From Druceiella hillmani (Eukaryota; Arthropoda; Insecta; Lepidoptera; Hepialidae), in contig JAYKKI010000090.1 of NCBI GenBank assembly GCA_039881145.1, positions 7,661,501-7,725,500 on the forward strand: a DNA stretch of 64,000 nucleotides, read 5' to 3'. Position 1 is the stretch's first letter, and every line of letters starts with the position of its first letter. Positions 50,101 through 63,820 of this stretch are shown here, one piece after another. The notes beneath the pieces are model-generated. The model was given only the letters and a program-made list of their open reading frames with translations, ran no database searches and was not told the DNA's origin. Both the position numbers and the translations under genes were made by a program.

Positions 50101-53100
50101 ATCACCTAATCAAACTTTATTATACAAAGATACGATAATTTCTCCAGAAAACTACAAAGGAAGCGATAATAATTTAGGAATATAATTTCCACGAGACCAC
50201 TTTTAGAAATTTAAAAAAGTTCCTAGACACTAAAATAACGTCGAATGATCGTTATGTGTTTAAAAATAGATTTAACTCAAAAAGACCAACGAATAACTAT
50301 TTTTAATGCTTCGCAGTATTCAGTAAGAAAATATATTTTACTAAATGTTAACCGCAAAACTAAACTTAAAACTCGCGCTATAAAACTTACTAAATGTTAA
50401 CAGCTAAAATATATTCCTTTACAATTTCTAGAAAGTCATAAACATAAATAATATATAATCATTTATGTAGCCTTAAATACATGAATTGATTTTTTTATAA
50501 CAAAGAAAAAGTTCATCAGAAAGTAATATCCAGAAAAAAATGTCACAGTTTTTTTTAAATAATACATAATTATATTAAAAACCATTAAAAATAATCAAAA
50601 TATTATATTAAAAAATCAAGTGGCCAGTGAAATTTTCTTTAACTAGTTTCAACACACCTGAGATTTTCTTCATATACCTACAATCATTTTAGATCAAGCA
50701 GTTTATTTAAATACAATTTATATAAACAAATAATTTTATGAAATTTTAAAACTACTAAAATTTTAAATAGTACTATTACAAAATAAATATTTCAAGTCAT
50801 AAAAAAATATCTTTCCTCCAATGATAATTTGTAAAAAAAGGAGAATTCCAAAGCTTTAGGGATTTATTTCACGTCTTATGACCTAAAATTAACCTGTCTG
50901 AGAAACTTTAAGTTTCTAGAAGTATTATCTCTCATTTAGGTCATATGAGGCTTTATGTACAGGGTGTAGATACTTGCATATCAAAATAAAGGGTGGATAT
51001 AGGAGTACTGCAGTAAATTTAGAAATTATTATTTAAAACTTCTCCGTATCTCTTTAAGCCGTGTCGGCACGTGGTGCCCGCGTCACGATTCCTCCTCTCT
51101 TGTCGCGCCTGTGCTTTCAAAATACCCTCCAGAGCGGCGGGAACATCCTTTATTTAAACGATGTTTACGATCACAAACCGAGAATATCTTGTTATCGTTC
51201 CCGCCACTGAAAACTATTGAATTACATTTCAAGTATTCTAGGAGAAATTTCTTTTCTTATTTTCCACTGGAAGTTACTTGTGAATATTGTGTTGAGAAAA
51301 CCGCAAAGTATTTTCTGAATTCAAAACTTTCATATGTTTACATCTTAGCATTCATTTATTTTTAATTACAGATGTTCGATGATGACGGTATCGGGATAAT
51401 TTTTTTATTCATAATGTGATAATAAATGTATATTGTAGAATTTTCTGACTTCTTAGCCTTGCTGAAACAATTTTGGCAATTGCAATGAAATATTTATTTG
51501 AATAAGAATTATCAAATTTTTATGAATGATGATCTTCAAACTATTTTCCGTTCAGGCACGAACTATAATTGTAAAATTTTATATATGATAAATGTCACCT
51601 ATACAATCTTGCAAATTTTCAGCATAATCGGATAAAGGGGAGTGGGATAACCTTGACTTTAAATGTTTAAAAAAAATATGTGAGTATGCTGGGACTAAAA
51701 AATACATGAAATTAAGTGGAGCTTGTAAAACAGAAATGGGAGAAACAATCGGATATCCAGGGATATTCCTAACCAGCAGCAGTATGTCAGTATACTCGGT
51801 AATGTTGCTCTACACAATTTATTCCCATATATTTTATCTATATTACGACGCGCTATTAGAAGGTTCACTTCAAAATCACGGACTTTGTTTTTTTTCTCTG
51901 ATACAATAAAACGCTATTGTTAAGTAAAATATGCAAATATAGCTTTTCTTTATGCAAGTAGATTGTATCACGATACACTCTGTTAAAAGTAACAGAAAAT
52001 AATAATTACAATTGGTGTGTGGGCGCCACTATATTTTATTATTTTTAAACACTCATCATGTCTTTAATACACAATAATTTAAGGAATATCTTGATAATAG
52101 CGAGTTTTTTCAAAAAAGAATTTGAATCATAAATATTAATGTATATTTATATTTTGGTTTAACTACATTAAAATAAATTTACCTAATGACCAAGGGAAGT
52201 CTCTTCAGAGGCTGAAATCGTTCAACTGACTTAGTATTTCTCCTGACGTTGCTCTCGCGGTGAAAACAATTTGATATTTTCGAGAGCAACTTCAAGAGAA
52301 TTTTTTAGGAATTCAATTTGAACATAAATTAGATTTATTTTGCTGCGTCCTACATTTTTATTTTTACGGTAGAAAAATAAGCGCTTCAACTATTTGTTCA
52401 TGTTAATTTTATGTTTACCAACGTCTGACAGCGTTTGGTATCAAAATATTTACCAAGTTGACTTTTTTTACCAAAAAAAATTTGTTTAATATTATATTAT
52501 ACATTAAATAATTATTCTAATAATAATCATAATCGGTGACTTTAATTTTCTCAATTTATGCTTAAACTGATTTTCGCAACATTTTTAACAGACATATTAC
52601 ATGATATACAGTAATAGGGCTTTTGACATGACGATTGAAACGATGTGATATCTGAAAGATTTATTTTTTCTAATAAATTTCTGCATTATATCAACATGAC
52701 TTTCTATCGTTTGGCTTAGATGATTTTTATATTTCGATAGATTTAATAAATTTAATTTGACATGTTGGAAAATTATTTGGTTAAGATGCATTTACAGGGC
52801 TTGAAATTTAAAAAAAGAAACGCTTTAATTACAAACTACTAACTATAGCAAAAAATATAGTATTTTACCTTTGAATTCTTTGTTATAGAAATAAACGATA
52901 TATATTTATCTATACGAGTTGCATGCAACCTTTTTTTAACAGGCGAATGCGAGTGATGTTTAGTTACTTAGGATCATGATAATTGATGCGTTTTACATTA
53001 ATGTTCAACTAAATTTTACATTTTATCTTCAATTTTGAAGCAACGATCGATCATTTAACCCGATAATTTAACCCAACTGGATATGGTTTATACTTCATGC

Positions 53101-53204
53101 TATATGACGTGGTTTTTATTGTTGTTCTCGTAAAAAGACCCAAGTCACTCATCGAGTTGGAGAAAGGCCCTTCTCGTGGTTTCTCTACGAAGTATAATCC
53201 GTAA
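47143..53204. other. AT-rich non-coding DNA
   Basis: No supported gene over about 6 kb. A CG-richer patch at 51056-51220 includes an 84-codon frame (51111-51365) with no recognisable domain; about 100 bp upstream, near 50959, is ACAGGGTGT, which could be a transposon end but has no partner. The stretch near 52017-52075 may be a third, weak match to the 15.24/22.7-kb repeat. Confidence 0.45.
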
Positions 53205-53480
53205 GGAGGAGAGCCATGGGTAGGGAAACCGATATTACTCATAGGATTATGAAGTGGCAATTGGCAGATCATATAAAGCGCAGAACTGATGATCGTTGAG
53301 GATGAAAGATTCTTGAATGACGACCACGTACCGGATGACATAAAGCGGACAGCTGCTTGCTAAATGGACAGATGACCATCTAGAACGCTGAAAATCTTTG
53401 TACGCAAGCAGCACTGGATCGATCCATTTTGAATCTACAGGGGTAGGCTTCGTTCAGTAGCGAGCGTCTTCCGAACTACG
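53205..53480 (+). pseudogene. LINE pol C-terminal relic
   Basis: Plus strand reads GRETDITHRIMKWQLADHIK, then RRTDDR, ILE*RPRTG, and after a frameshift a degenerate match to the region usually reading VGRPPTRWTDDL and RWMQAAQDRS. This is the tail of insect LINE polymerases (usual form RI.KLKWQWAGHI.RRTDDRW). In-frame stops and at least one shift. The rest of the element is missing, and the following sequence is not recognisable 3' untranslated DNA. Confidence 0.72.
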
Positions 53481-54691
53481 ATTATGCCATTTTAGGCAAT
53501 ATTATCACAAATCAAATTTGGAAGAAGAAGGGCGACGAATGGAAAAGTTGATGTCATTGAATAATGAGATCCAATATATGAGACCTATCATATATACTGA
53601 TGGGATAACTAACATAACGAGTACTTTGTGTTCCGCCTAAACTGAAGAGCCATATAAATGCATAAAGTATATTCAGTAGATATTTGTTTATACTAGGAAT
53701 TCGACAGTTGTAAATTTAAGATTGTAGAAAAGGAAAAGATATATGTAGTGTGCTATGTTGAAATTATAATATTCGAAAATTTTAAAACAACTGTGCCCTA
53801 AACGCAAATAATACCAACACTGAAGGATAATAAACACAAACAAACCATACGTCTACAAAAGATATTATAGTGAGAAGGCAAAGTTCATAAATAAACCGGC
53901 CAAGTACAAGTAAACACACACAACGAGGGTTCCATTTTAAAATGTAAATATTCATGATTACGTAGCAGAGTGGATCTTTTAAAGTTATTTTCACTTTAAA
54001 AATAATTTCTCAATAACCTTGGTTTTATTACTAATGAATTTTTGAAAATATAATATTTAGCTATATTTCTTATTTATCGTTTAAATAAAAATATATGACA
54101 ACATTGATACCGAATTAAAGATTTTATTGACTAATCAATCAATTGTCAACAAAATGACAGTTCATTTTGTTCATTTGTTTTAAGAAATAATGTTTATTTC
54201 CTATTTAGTTTTTGGTTTCACCGCGGTTTTTGGTTTTATTTTCGTCATGTCACAGATTACAAAAATTTCAAACATTAAAGGAGATCGGCCAAAATTCAAA
54301 TAGATAGGAAAATCGAATAAATAGAAAATAAATACTGTAGAAATTATATTTAAAACGACAATCAAATAAAAATCTTATATTTTCTAAAGTGAATTCAGAT
54401 TAATTTTCATAATATAAAGACCTCTTAGACCAACAAAATGAAATGAAGTGTAGATTGTGTCATTTATTTTGACAATAATGAACAAATGTCGATGTCAGTT
54501 ACCAGTTTACTTTAACTTATATAATTGTTACACATTAAATAAACGATGTTCACTGATTATCTTTCGTAAGCCTTTCTGGAAAGTAATTATGGTAATAGTT
54601 AGATTTTTATTCCTATTTTTATATAAATTCTCGATAAATTAAAATTCATGTTAAAAGATATGCACATTTACAAAGATGTTTTTTTTTCTAC
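53481..54691. other. AT-rich non-coding DNA
   Basis: No gene recognised. Confidence 0.5.
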
Positions 54692-54783
54692 TTTCTATTA
54701 TAATAACGAATTGTTTTTTTGTTTTTTGCTCTTCGTAATCGCTGAGAAAAAAACAAAAAAAAATTCGTTATTATAATAGAAAA
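54692..54783. repeat. long inverted repeat, ~38-bp arms
   Basis: The outer 21 bases of the arms (54692-54712 and 54762-54782) are exact reverse complements. The inner part, T-run with G interruptions against A-run with C interruptions, continues the pairing to 54731/54744. The loop is about 12 bases. A near-perfect palindrome of this size is a strong fold in RNA and a likely miniature element or small-RNA source. Confidence 0.9.
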
Positions 54784-54996
54784 TGGAAATACTAGCTTTT
54801 TAAAAGTTATATTATATTTTTCCAACGTCAGGCCTAATCATATCGGTCTCCGTTAGGTTTACGATTTAAAATAATTGAAGGTCACGTTCTTCAAACTTTT
54901 TTCCGTTATAATACTCTTTTGTTACACTGACTCGATTCATAATGATGACACCGAATAGTTATATATACACATATACACGTTACCGTAATCGAGTGA

Positions 54997-54999
54997 ATA

Positions 55000-55048
<49 letters not shown>

Positions 55049-55074
55049 ATATATTTATATATATATATATATAT

Positions 55075-55131
<57 letters not shown>
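54997..55131. repeat. (TA)n microsatellite
   Basis: TA tract with TGTGTA and TACATG interruptions. The Ile/Tyr-rich frames on both strands here are not genes. Confidence 0.97.
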
Positions 55132-55132
<1 letters not shown>

Positions 55133-55234
55133 CTCATGATTTCCCAAGTACAAAATAAGACAATTATAAATTGAATTTTTTTAGTATTTTTGAAATAGAC
55201 TATTTTTACGTACGTACGAATACAAGGATCATAT

Positions 55235-55350
55235 GTCTGCAATATACGCATTCCGGACGTCGCGCGGCGACATCGATACAATTTAATGCGCCTCGGCGAT
55301 CCCCTTCTTTGGCTTTAAATATTAAACGACAGGAGTGTATCGCGAAAGAG
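55235..55350. promoter_or_regulatory. CpG-richer patch, candidate regulatory
   Basis: Contains GGACGTCGCGCGGCGACATC, then CGCCTCGGCGATCCCC and ATCGATTATA within about 100 bp, unlike the flanks. No frame looks coding. A regulatory role is inference. Confidence 0.25.
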
Positions 55351-58300
55351 AATCGATTATATTTGTAATTTAGTGGTTGCTTCAAAGTTAATTTATATAG
55401 AGATTCAGTTTATGATAATGAAACATTTAAAAGTAGTTATAGATATTATCGAGAGAATGTTAAATTAAATAATATTCGATTCTTGGAAAATTAATTATTA
55501 GGTCTTATTACAAACTCAAGTTAAAAAAATAGATAAACTAAATCCAATTAAAGTGATTGATTAAATAAATAGAAAAATATATTTCAAAATCACAGTACAA
55601 TTATCTGAAAAAGTGTAATATATTCCATGTCGAAATTTAAATTTCTATATATGCAGGAAAACGGTGAACAGTTTTGTTCTATAGAAGCAGGAAACGATTG
55701 ATTATCAAAATTCACAATTAATAGAGAAGCTAATTTTAATACTATAGTTTTAAAAAACTTTTGTAAAATATTAAATATTTGAGCAAGGGTAGCAAATGCT
55801 TTCGAAATAAAGTAGATTGTATATTCACACTTCCATACATTCATTTTTCGCTATGATACACGGCGATACAACCATCGAAAAAGTGTTGTCATAAGTCGGA
55901 ATCAAAGTCCTAAAAAGAAAAGTAATTTTAAACCTTTTAAAACATTTTAGTCGTTTGGGGACCAGCTTGGCTTCTAACACGTGTCAATGTTTTACTTCCA
56001 CTTAAAGAAAATCTTGAGGAAATCTCAGCTTAAAAATGAATACCAATTAAAATACTTCAACAAAGCGATCAAAAATAAATCAAGAGTATCGTAGACCATG
56101 CTACCCTTGAGTCTACGCAGACGTAGTGGATCAAAAACTCAAGCATTTGCAGATGGAAAATTTTATATTCCTATTTTGAAATTAGTCATGAATGAATATT
56201 GCAATATTTCAGATTTTTTAGGTCTACAAAGTATTGGCAAAACGATAAAAATATAAAAATATGCATGGGTGGCACAGAAATTATAAAATTTTAATCATAT
56301 TTGAAATAAAATTATTAGGTACAACCAAACATCTTAAATATACCTTTCCATATCCATATTACGATAATAACTTCCAAAAAAAAGAATTCGGAGAATCAAT
56401 TACTACTAACTGTAATGAACGGCTGATAACGACGAGAACAACCACTAATGAAATTCATTTTATTTAAAAGTAAGTACTCTTTAAATAAAATGGATTACAT
56501 TTTTATATATCTCGAAAACCTGTTTTTCGATGAACCGATAAGTATTTAATTTGGTTAAGAAAATGCTATCCTAGAGTTATTTGACTTTGTTCTTAATTAT
56601 TTTTATCAAATCAAATATTTACGTCTGTTAAATTAAACGTAAAAATTTATGACAAGTTGTGAACTCGATGTTACCATATTTATTGATGTGATGGAATATA
56701 ATGCCTTATTTAAATTTGAAAATTTCATTGCGACATTGAAACCATGCTATGTTTCCAAAATGTACGTAAGGTATACGAAGCAGAAACTTTTAATAGATTT
56801 TTTTAAAATATCACTTGTGCCTATTGACAGATATTATTATAGCCAATCTACTGGAAAATATATTTTATTGTGTGATTATCCATTAAAAACGAAATAAATA
56901 TATACTAACTTAGCTTTTTTACATTTATTATGTACTATTACTATTTTACTTTTACTTTTACTGAGTGATACATCAAAAAATGAATAAATGTACTGAATTT
57001 TTTTTACAATAATTGTATTTCACACTTGTCAAATGGAGATTAAGTATTTTCCGAAAGTGACTAAAATTATTTTCAAGCTATTTTTCAGTTATGTATTAAT
57101 TATGGAAATATTTATGCACCAAAATTTACGAGGCTTTCAGTTTCAGTCATTATATTGGTGACAATGGCAATATTTAACATTTCAATTTATTTTTTATACT
57201 TTTTTACATATTCACTTTTTTAAATATAATGAAATTTCTTTTCAAATGTTCTTATTTTTCTATGTTAAGGAGCTCATGTTACAGTGGACCGAAGGAAAAT
57301 TTCTGCTCAACATACGAATTTAATCGAAAAGGTTATAGATCGATTTCATAGTTTGTCACCTTTATAAAGGTTATTTCGGCTCTACTTGGCCTGTTTTTTG
57401 GCTTAATGATTTTTGCATTTTGCTTATCTGTTTTACTTAACGGTAACTTATAAAATAGGGGATTATTTTATTTAAGAAGGAAAACATTTTATTAATATCT
57501 TTCCCCCTATCGACCTAGTTATGTCGTATATATATCACATAAATAACATACCGTCAAATGGTGGTTTTTGGTTCAGAAAATTTGCTCTGGATAATATATT
57601 CAAACTTTTGCATAAATATATTTTCTGTGATTACATATTTACAGAAACTTCATTCACATAATGGAAAACGCAATATTTTGAAAGTAATTATGTATACATC
57701 GAATTATAAACTTAAAAAAGTTCTCACTAATTTTTTAGATTAATGTTCCAAATTTCAAGTTTCTAAATTTCAAGAAAAGAAAAGTCTGTGATAGGCGGAC
57801 AGACCGATACGCGTGTGATTTTATAAGGATCCTGTTTTCTTTGTTGTGATACAGAACCTTAAATGTCATGTCTAAATCCAGTAATAACCACAACAAAGAC
57901 CAATACAAAATTATCAATTTTTTATGTTTGGTCATTTTAACTGAAAAATTGTGCCCCATGTTTATTTTTTTTTTCCAATATTACAAAAGAATAAACACAC
58001 ACATGTCTACACAAACAAATTCAGTAATTGTAAAATACTCTGTTCAATTCCAAGAAAAACGACAGTCGCATAGTACTTTTCTGGTGTTCTCGCTGCTTGT
58101 TGATTACAAAAACAATTCACGTCTCTAATTTACTACCCTTTATGAAATTTCTAATTCTTCTTATGTCGACACTCAATTTATCAGTAAAATTATTTAAGTC
58201 GAAAATTTTAATGTAAATTTGTACGACATTTTTAATCTGAATGCATTCAATTATGAATATTACGGGATCGAGAAGCGTCTTTGCGGAGGCCGAGATTATT

Positions 58301-58914
58301 TCGTTTGCTTGTAAGCTACAGGGTGAAAAAATATATTTGTAGCCGTAAAAATTGTAAAGATGACAGTTTTAATATATATTAGAGAATTTTTCTATTAAAT
58401 TTATTTTTCCTTTTCTGCGGCAGAAAAACAATATCCTCAATTATGTATTTATTCATATTTAACAGTGTTTTGAGTAAAATTAGCTTTTTGAATTTTTTTA
58501 CTTACACAGTAGCTGTTATAAGAATCAAAGTATTTAAAAATGTATATGGCAATGGTATCTATTATTTAAATCTAGTTTATTTCAATATTCTTCATGCTTA
58601 ACTTTAATTCATTCATAAACTTTATATTTTATACGTGAGGTTAGAAAACACTTGACTATGCCTGTCTGGAAACATGCATAACGCAGTGTTCCATAGTTAT
58701 GTCTTCAAATTGTTAATATAGATTAATTAATATGCACGTCTCGAAAATTTCTTCACATTTTTTTGAATCTCTAGTTTAAAAGTTACGAGCTGCACACAAT
58801 AGGTCACTTTAAATGAAAATATTACATAAAGATGCTTTAAAACCCCACGATTAAAAAAAGTAAGAACTTATTTATGTAATCACCAAGCCAAGAAAATCTG
58901 GGTTTTAAAAAAAA
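55351..58914. other. AT-rich non-coding DNA
   Basis: No supported gene. A short repeat tail at 57790-57860 is listed separately; a mixed patch is at 58255-58325. Confidence 0.5.
57790..57860 (+). repeat. interspersed-repeat tail (GGCGGACAGACCGATACGCG)
   Basis: Followed by GTGATTTTATAAGGATCCTG and a T-rich run then ACAGAACCTTA, it matches the common insect repeat tail of the form GACGGACAGAC...GTGATCCTATAAGGGTTCCG. A related GACGGACAAAGAAGCGATC is at 63779-63797. Confidence 0.5.
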
Positions 58915-59760
58915 AAATCGTTAATCACTTTTCAATTACAACACATTCGTCGTCGGTTTTGTCAACATTTTTAATTTTGATTTTTATTATATGCTTTTTT
59001 TATTAAAACCTTTACATCTGTCGTGAGCTTAATGAAAATTTTAATTTGGCTTTTCAGTATTATATTAGCCTTAATACCCGAGCTTCTAAAAACATTCGCC
59101 AAAGGGCAGGTTTTTATGGCTCTTAGTAGAATTACTAACTTAAATAAAAGAAAACTCTTCCACAATCCATACATTAGCTTAGCATTGAAAGAATTCGAGC
59201 GCTTGACAGACATGTTACATGGATTCCACATCGACGTAGCCGAAGCAAGGCAACAAAGTAAGTAATCGAGATCATCCAAATTTGTTTTTTTTGCAGCGCT
59301 CCCTGACGAGTTAACAACATAACAACTGACTAATAACCTTCGCCGTTAAATCACAAACTTTTTATCGAAAACAGTATCTATATCGGTCAAACCATTTTGA
59401 AGACAAACGGGAACATTTGTTTGCAACAAAATGTTGCAGCGCTCCCTAATAAGCTGAGACTATAACACCTATTTAGAAACCATCGCCGAATAGTCCCAAA
59501 TATTTTGCAGAAAACAGTATCTAAATTTATCAAATCGTTTGAAAAATAAATGGAAACATTCGTTTGCAACAAAAAGTTTATTGCGGCGCCCCCTCCTGAG
59601 TAATAACCATTGTCAATGTATCACATACATTTTACAGAAAGCCGTATCTAAATTGGTTAAACTGTTTTGGAGATAAACGGAAACCGTTTGTTGGCATACA
59701 CAAAAAAAAACAAACAAAAACCAAAACGCATATACCTCCTCCGTTCCGTTGTGAGTAAAA
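58915..59760 (+). mobile_element. Helitron-type relic B: helicase C-terminus and three-unit tail
   Basis: Homologous to 30845-31800 through its length. Coding part in the open frame 59023-59265: TFAKGQVFMALSRITNLNK then RKLF and ALKEFERL, the Pif1-type helicase end. Compared with copy A it lacks about eight residues (the KVRSLGGV-like stretch) without losing frame. The three tail units start near 59295, 59434 and 59581, each with GCGCTCCCT- or GCGCCCCCT-like sequence and a conserved AAATCGGT.AAACC.TTTTG.AGA block. It ends near CTCCGTTCCGTTGTGAGTAA (59738-59757). Rep and ATPase motifs are absent. Confidence 0.65.
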
Positions 59761-62700
59761 ATGTTACGCAAAAAATGCGTATTAATATGATATATGTTCA
59801 GACATAAACGAATTCTAAACATAAACGGTTCAGAATTTCTAACATAAACGGCTATTATAGGTTGAAACCTGACTTACATTTTAAGGGTTTTGTTTTTCTA
59901 TTTGAGATACGAGACGTTAAAAATATGAAACTTTTTCAAAGCGGTGCACGCATTGACAGATATATTGTGTTACATTAACCTGTAGAATTAATCAATTTGA
60001 TAATCGATTCACTCCTGCTAAGGAGTACAATCTCCCTTGATATAATTTATTCTACAAGGCAGCTACTTTGGAAATTGTTAATTCTAAATAAAAATTAGCT
60101 TAGAACAAACTAATAACAGAAAAATGTTAACACTCAGAATGACAAAAACTGAGCAATCAAAAGTCGCGCTAAAAAAATCATTCATCTGAGTGCAGCAAGA
60201 TTTATTATTTTAGCTATTTACGTACACGCATTTAATTTTCCGTTCTTGGGACCAAAATACTGATGCCTGTTAAGATATCATTACGTTAAATTAGCGTTGC
60301 ATCCATTGTAATATAAAAAGTATAATAGGTTACATAAAAATAAAATACTGCGCCACTGGCTGCCATGTGACTCAGGATGAAATAAAAATTGCATTTTAAT
60401 CACATTGAAATTGGCATCGAATTAAAGGTCCGAACGAGAAAAATACAATGGTACTTATAATATGTATGTAGGTATGTAGATCACTCGTAACTCTTAAATC
60501 CATTAACCGATTTTCACACATGAGGTGTCGTTTGGTTCTTCTCAACAGCTTGAGTAAATAGGCTATAAAGATTCTATATGGTGTATTATATATTGGATGA
60601 TTTCCTTCTACAAAAGCATCAGGTTGTGTATCTATATCAAATGGTAACGTTATGAAAGTTTACTTCCAATGCAAATGCTCTCATACAAATGTTTTAAATG
60701 ATAAACATTGAAATATTGTAATTTATCTGAATCTTTCCTGAAGAATATCAGTGAAATAGTTATATAGGGCAAAAAGACATAAATGGCATAGGCAGAATAA
60801 TTATGGTGGATATATCCCTTGCAACTAGTAGCAACAAACTGATTTACAGTTAAAACAGCTATTCTGTCGAAACGGGCATTTTGTAACATATTTATAATGT
60901 GAATAATTTTGGTATACCTTGCGTAGAAGTACTTTAAATTACATAATTGTGAAAAGATGATTAGATTAGTCATAAAATAAAATTGTTTTTAAAAAATAAT
61001 AGTTGACTCAATAAATATTTTTATTCAATACGATGTCAGCCATCAGTTAACATAAATGTAATTACTATCAAGTAGTTTAAGCATTTCTTTTTCAGCCTGT
61101 AAAATAAATAAAAAAATATTTAATGTAAAAATTTAGCTAATTAATGTGGCAATTGAATTTTTTTATGACTTCTCTTAGTTTGTCTAGAATACGATATTTT
61201 AATTTGAACACACAGGTAAGAAAACATAAAGTTAGGGAAATACCTTGAGTTGCTACAAGCACATTCTCTGATCTCTTCATAATAATATTTGAATACAATT
61301 TTCTTAAAATATTGTTTGAGCTTATGTTAATTTTGACCTTCATTTTTTCACTGAAAAAATAATTATACTCCGCACAGCTAACGAAACTTTTTAAAAAACC
61401 ATATTAAATTCCGGACATGATGAGTTTTATGATTAGTAAGCAGCGAGACCTGCGCAAAATTCCGTATGAAAAAATATCACGTTAATTTTTAAACTTCGCT
61501 TTTTTTTATTTTAAATGAAAGTAATTTCATGCATATTTGTTATTTCGAAATCAGAATGAGAAAACTGTTGTCGGTAAAATAAAACGTGAGAATAATTTGG
61601 TGAAAATTATTTTTCTTAACGTTAATATTATTTAATTTTACGTTGTTATTATTTAATTTTACTAACAATTTATGAAATGAAATCTCTAGATACTATAGTA
61701 TCAATAATACTTTAGGAAAATATTTGAACATAGTTCCTGAAAGTATTTTTGTTACCTAAGAATATCAATGATATTAATAATATTCGTATAAATGAAATAC
61801 ACCACACTGTGAATTCAAGCGGAAGAGCCATAGTAAGAAGTTTATTTCTAGATGAAAATAAATTTATTGATTTACTTTCAAAGATAAAGAGTTGAAAATA
61901 TGTATAAAATAGAAAAAAGAAGTTAAGCAAAAACATTCCAAAAAAAAATTATTTTAATACTCTCTATAAACGCTGAGAACTGAAGATTTCTCAGGGAAAC
62001 ATTAAAGCTAAGTCAAATCAATTAAGCACAAGCCTATATAATTTTGAGAAAGGAGTCTTGTAAATAATTTCATATTAAAAAAAAACTTATAGATGTTCAC
62101 ATTTTATCTATTTTAAAGTTCTTTCAAATATATTACAGGCACAGAAAGCATGTTGGGGCATCAAGTTTACCATTAAATGATAAATTTAATTTTCAGATCA
62201 TAATATATTTATCTCCGCAACCATTATTGACCTTCTAATTTATATTGCCCCCTCATGTTTACGCATTTTCAACACGTGAATATATCGTCTGAAAACCTTT
62301 ATCAAGAGCGAAGGAACGGAGAGATTTTACTAATCCAATTAAAACCCATATCGAAGCAAACTGTAAATTTATGGAAGGCTGAGTACTTAATCAAATTTTC
62401 AGTTCACTTAGAAAGTTTTGTACAGATATTTATACTTTTACAAAGGCTTTTTGCATGATATTATCAAAGTTATTTTTTTTGTTAAATAGGAACTTTAAAT
62501 GGCGCGTCTCTATGCACAAAGGAACTGCAAATTTTGCAAGATGATTTATTTCCAATAACGACACTACGATTTCGTCAGGTAATACACTATTTACTTATTG
62601 AAAACATTTATTTTGAATGGTTTTATTTTAATTAAAAACGGATAACAAAATGGAGAATAGGTTATAAAAATGAAAACATGAAGAAAAATAAAGCCATATA

Positions 62701-63359
62701 AGTAAATTTTAGCGAATTTTTGATCGGCAATATTATTTAAGTAGTTAAGGGAAAATACAAGACACATATACAAAAACACTTATACAAAATATAAGGGGAA
62801 ATACAAATCTTACAGCTATGAAGTAAACTTCTGACAATATGCCAAATCGATCGAACACTAATCCTGTTATATTTTATTGTACCGACGAATGTAGCTCAAC
62901 CATTTGTATTCAGTGAATTCGGTAATAAATTTAGATTACCACTCGTAAAGTAGCTTCTGCTCGTGACTACTTTTGCAAGGACTATTGATAAACAGATCAA
63001 TTACGATAGTGCGATTTAATCTAAGTCAAGTGTTATCTACTGAGGTTAGTCGGAAGTGGTACTATCACACCAATAGATTGTTTTTTAGTTCAACAAATAA
63101 AAATTAAAAAATAGTAAATGTATTGGAAAGACATTTTTTCCGTGTAATTGCAAACGATTAAATTTTGTCCATCTTTGACACACATACTTTATTAAACTTA
63201 CTTTTCTATAATATCTATACGTGCATGTTTCCTTAAAAGAAATAAAAGCCGTTCTAGAATTTAAACCTGCGTTTGCCAATAATATCAAGTACTATTATTC
63301 GTACTTTATAAAATCGTAATTCGTACCTATTGAAATTCACTTATATGTATGTTTAAATC
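59761..63359. other. AT-rich non-coding DNA
   Basis: No supported gene. ATAAACG recurs at 59805-59855 in a small cluster. Minus-strand frames near 60650-61343 lack recognisable domains. Confidence 0.5.
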
Positions 63360-63397
63360 AGCAGATATCTGTGTGTTTGCATAAAATTTGATTTTCG

Positions 63398-63800
63398 CCA
63401 AATTTCATGATTCTTGGTTAACGGCAAGTACTTAATAGGTTCTGACTTACTTGTGAGTGTCAAAATTAAAAAAAAATTGTAAATGATATAAGTACGTATT
63501 ATCGATTTTCAGTTATTTTCCTTTTCTTGAGCCATGAAACCTTACTCCTTGCTAAATATCATGATAAGGGCAACAGGAAGTTCCCCATAGGTTTTGATTT
63601 ATTTGCGAATGTCAAAATATGAGGCACAAATGGCCAATTTTAAGGTTTTTTTATTACGTTGACTTAGAAACTTGATTTTTTATACAGCTCTAAGAGATCG
63701 TAAATCCAGTATTTGTTATTAATTTCCATTTGATTCCTCCACACATTCCTGAGAAAAAGAGTCTTGATGGACAGAAAGACGGACAAAGAAGCGATCAAAT
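63398..63800 (+). repeat. diverged tandem repeat tail, ~158-bp unit
   Basis: AAATTTCATGATTCTTGG at 63398 and AAATATCATGATAAGGG at 63556 begin two related units, both continuing with GGCAA.AGG.A..., ATAGGTT.TGA.TTA and GTGTCAAAAT- or ATGTCAAAAT-like sequence. A GACGGACAAAG tail follows at 63779. It resembles the 3' end of an insect interspersed repeat. Class not assigned. Confidence 0.55.
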
Positions 63801-63820
63801 AAATATTTTTTTCCCTTCAT

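Noticed and set aside
50955..51365. ACAGGGTGT terminus plus 84-codon frame as a transposon
   Set aside because: No transposase similarity in the frame and no matching opposite terminus.
53051..53341. 96-codon minus-strand frame
   Set aside because: Antisense of the LINE tail read on the plus strand.
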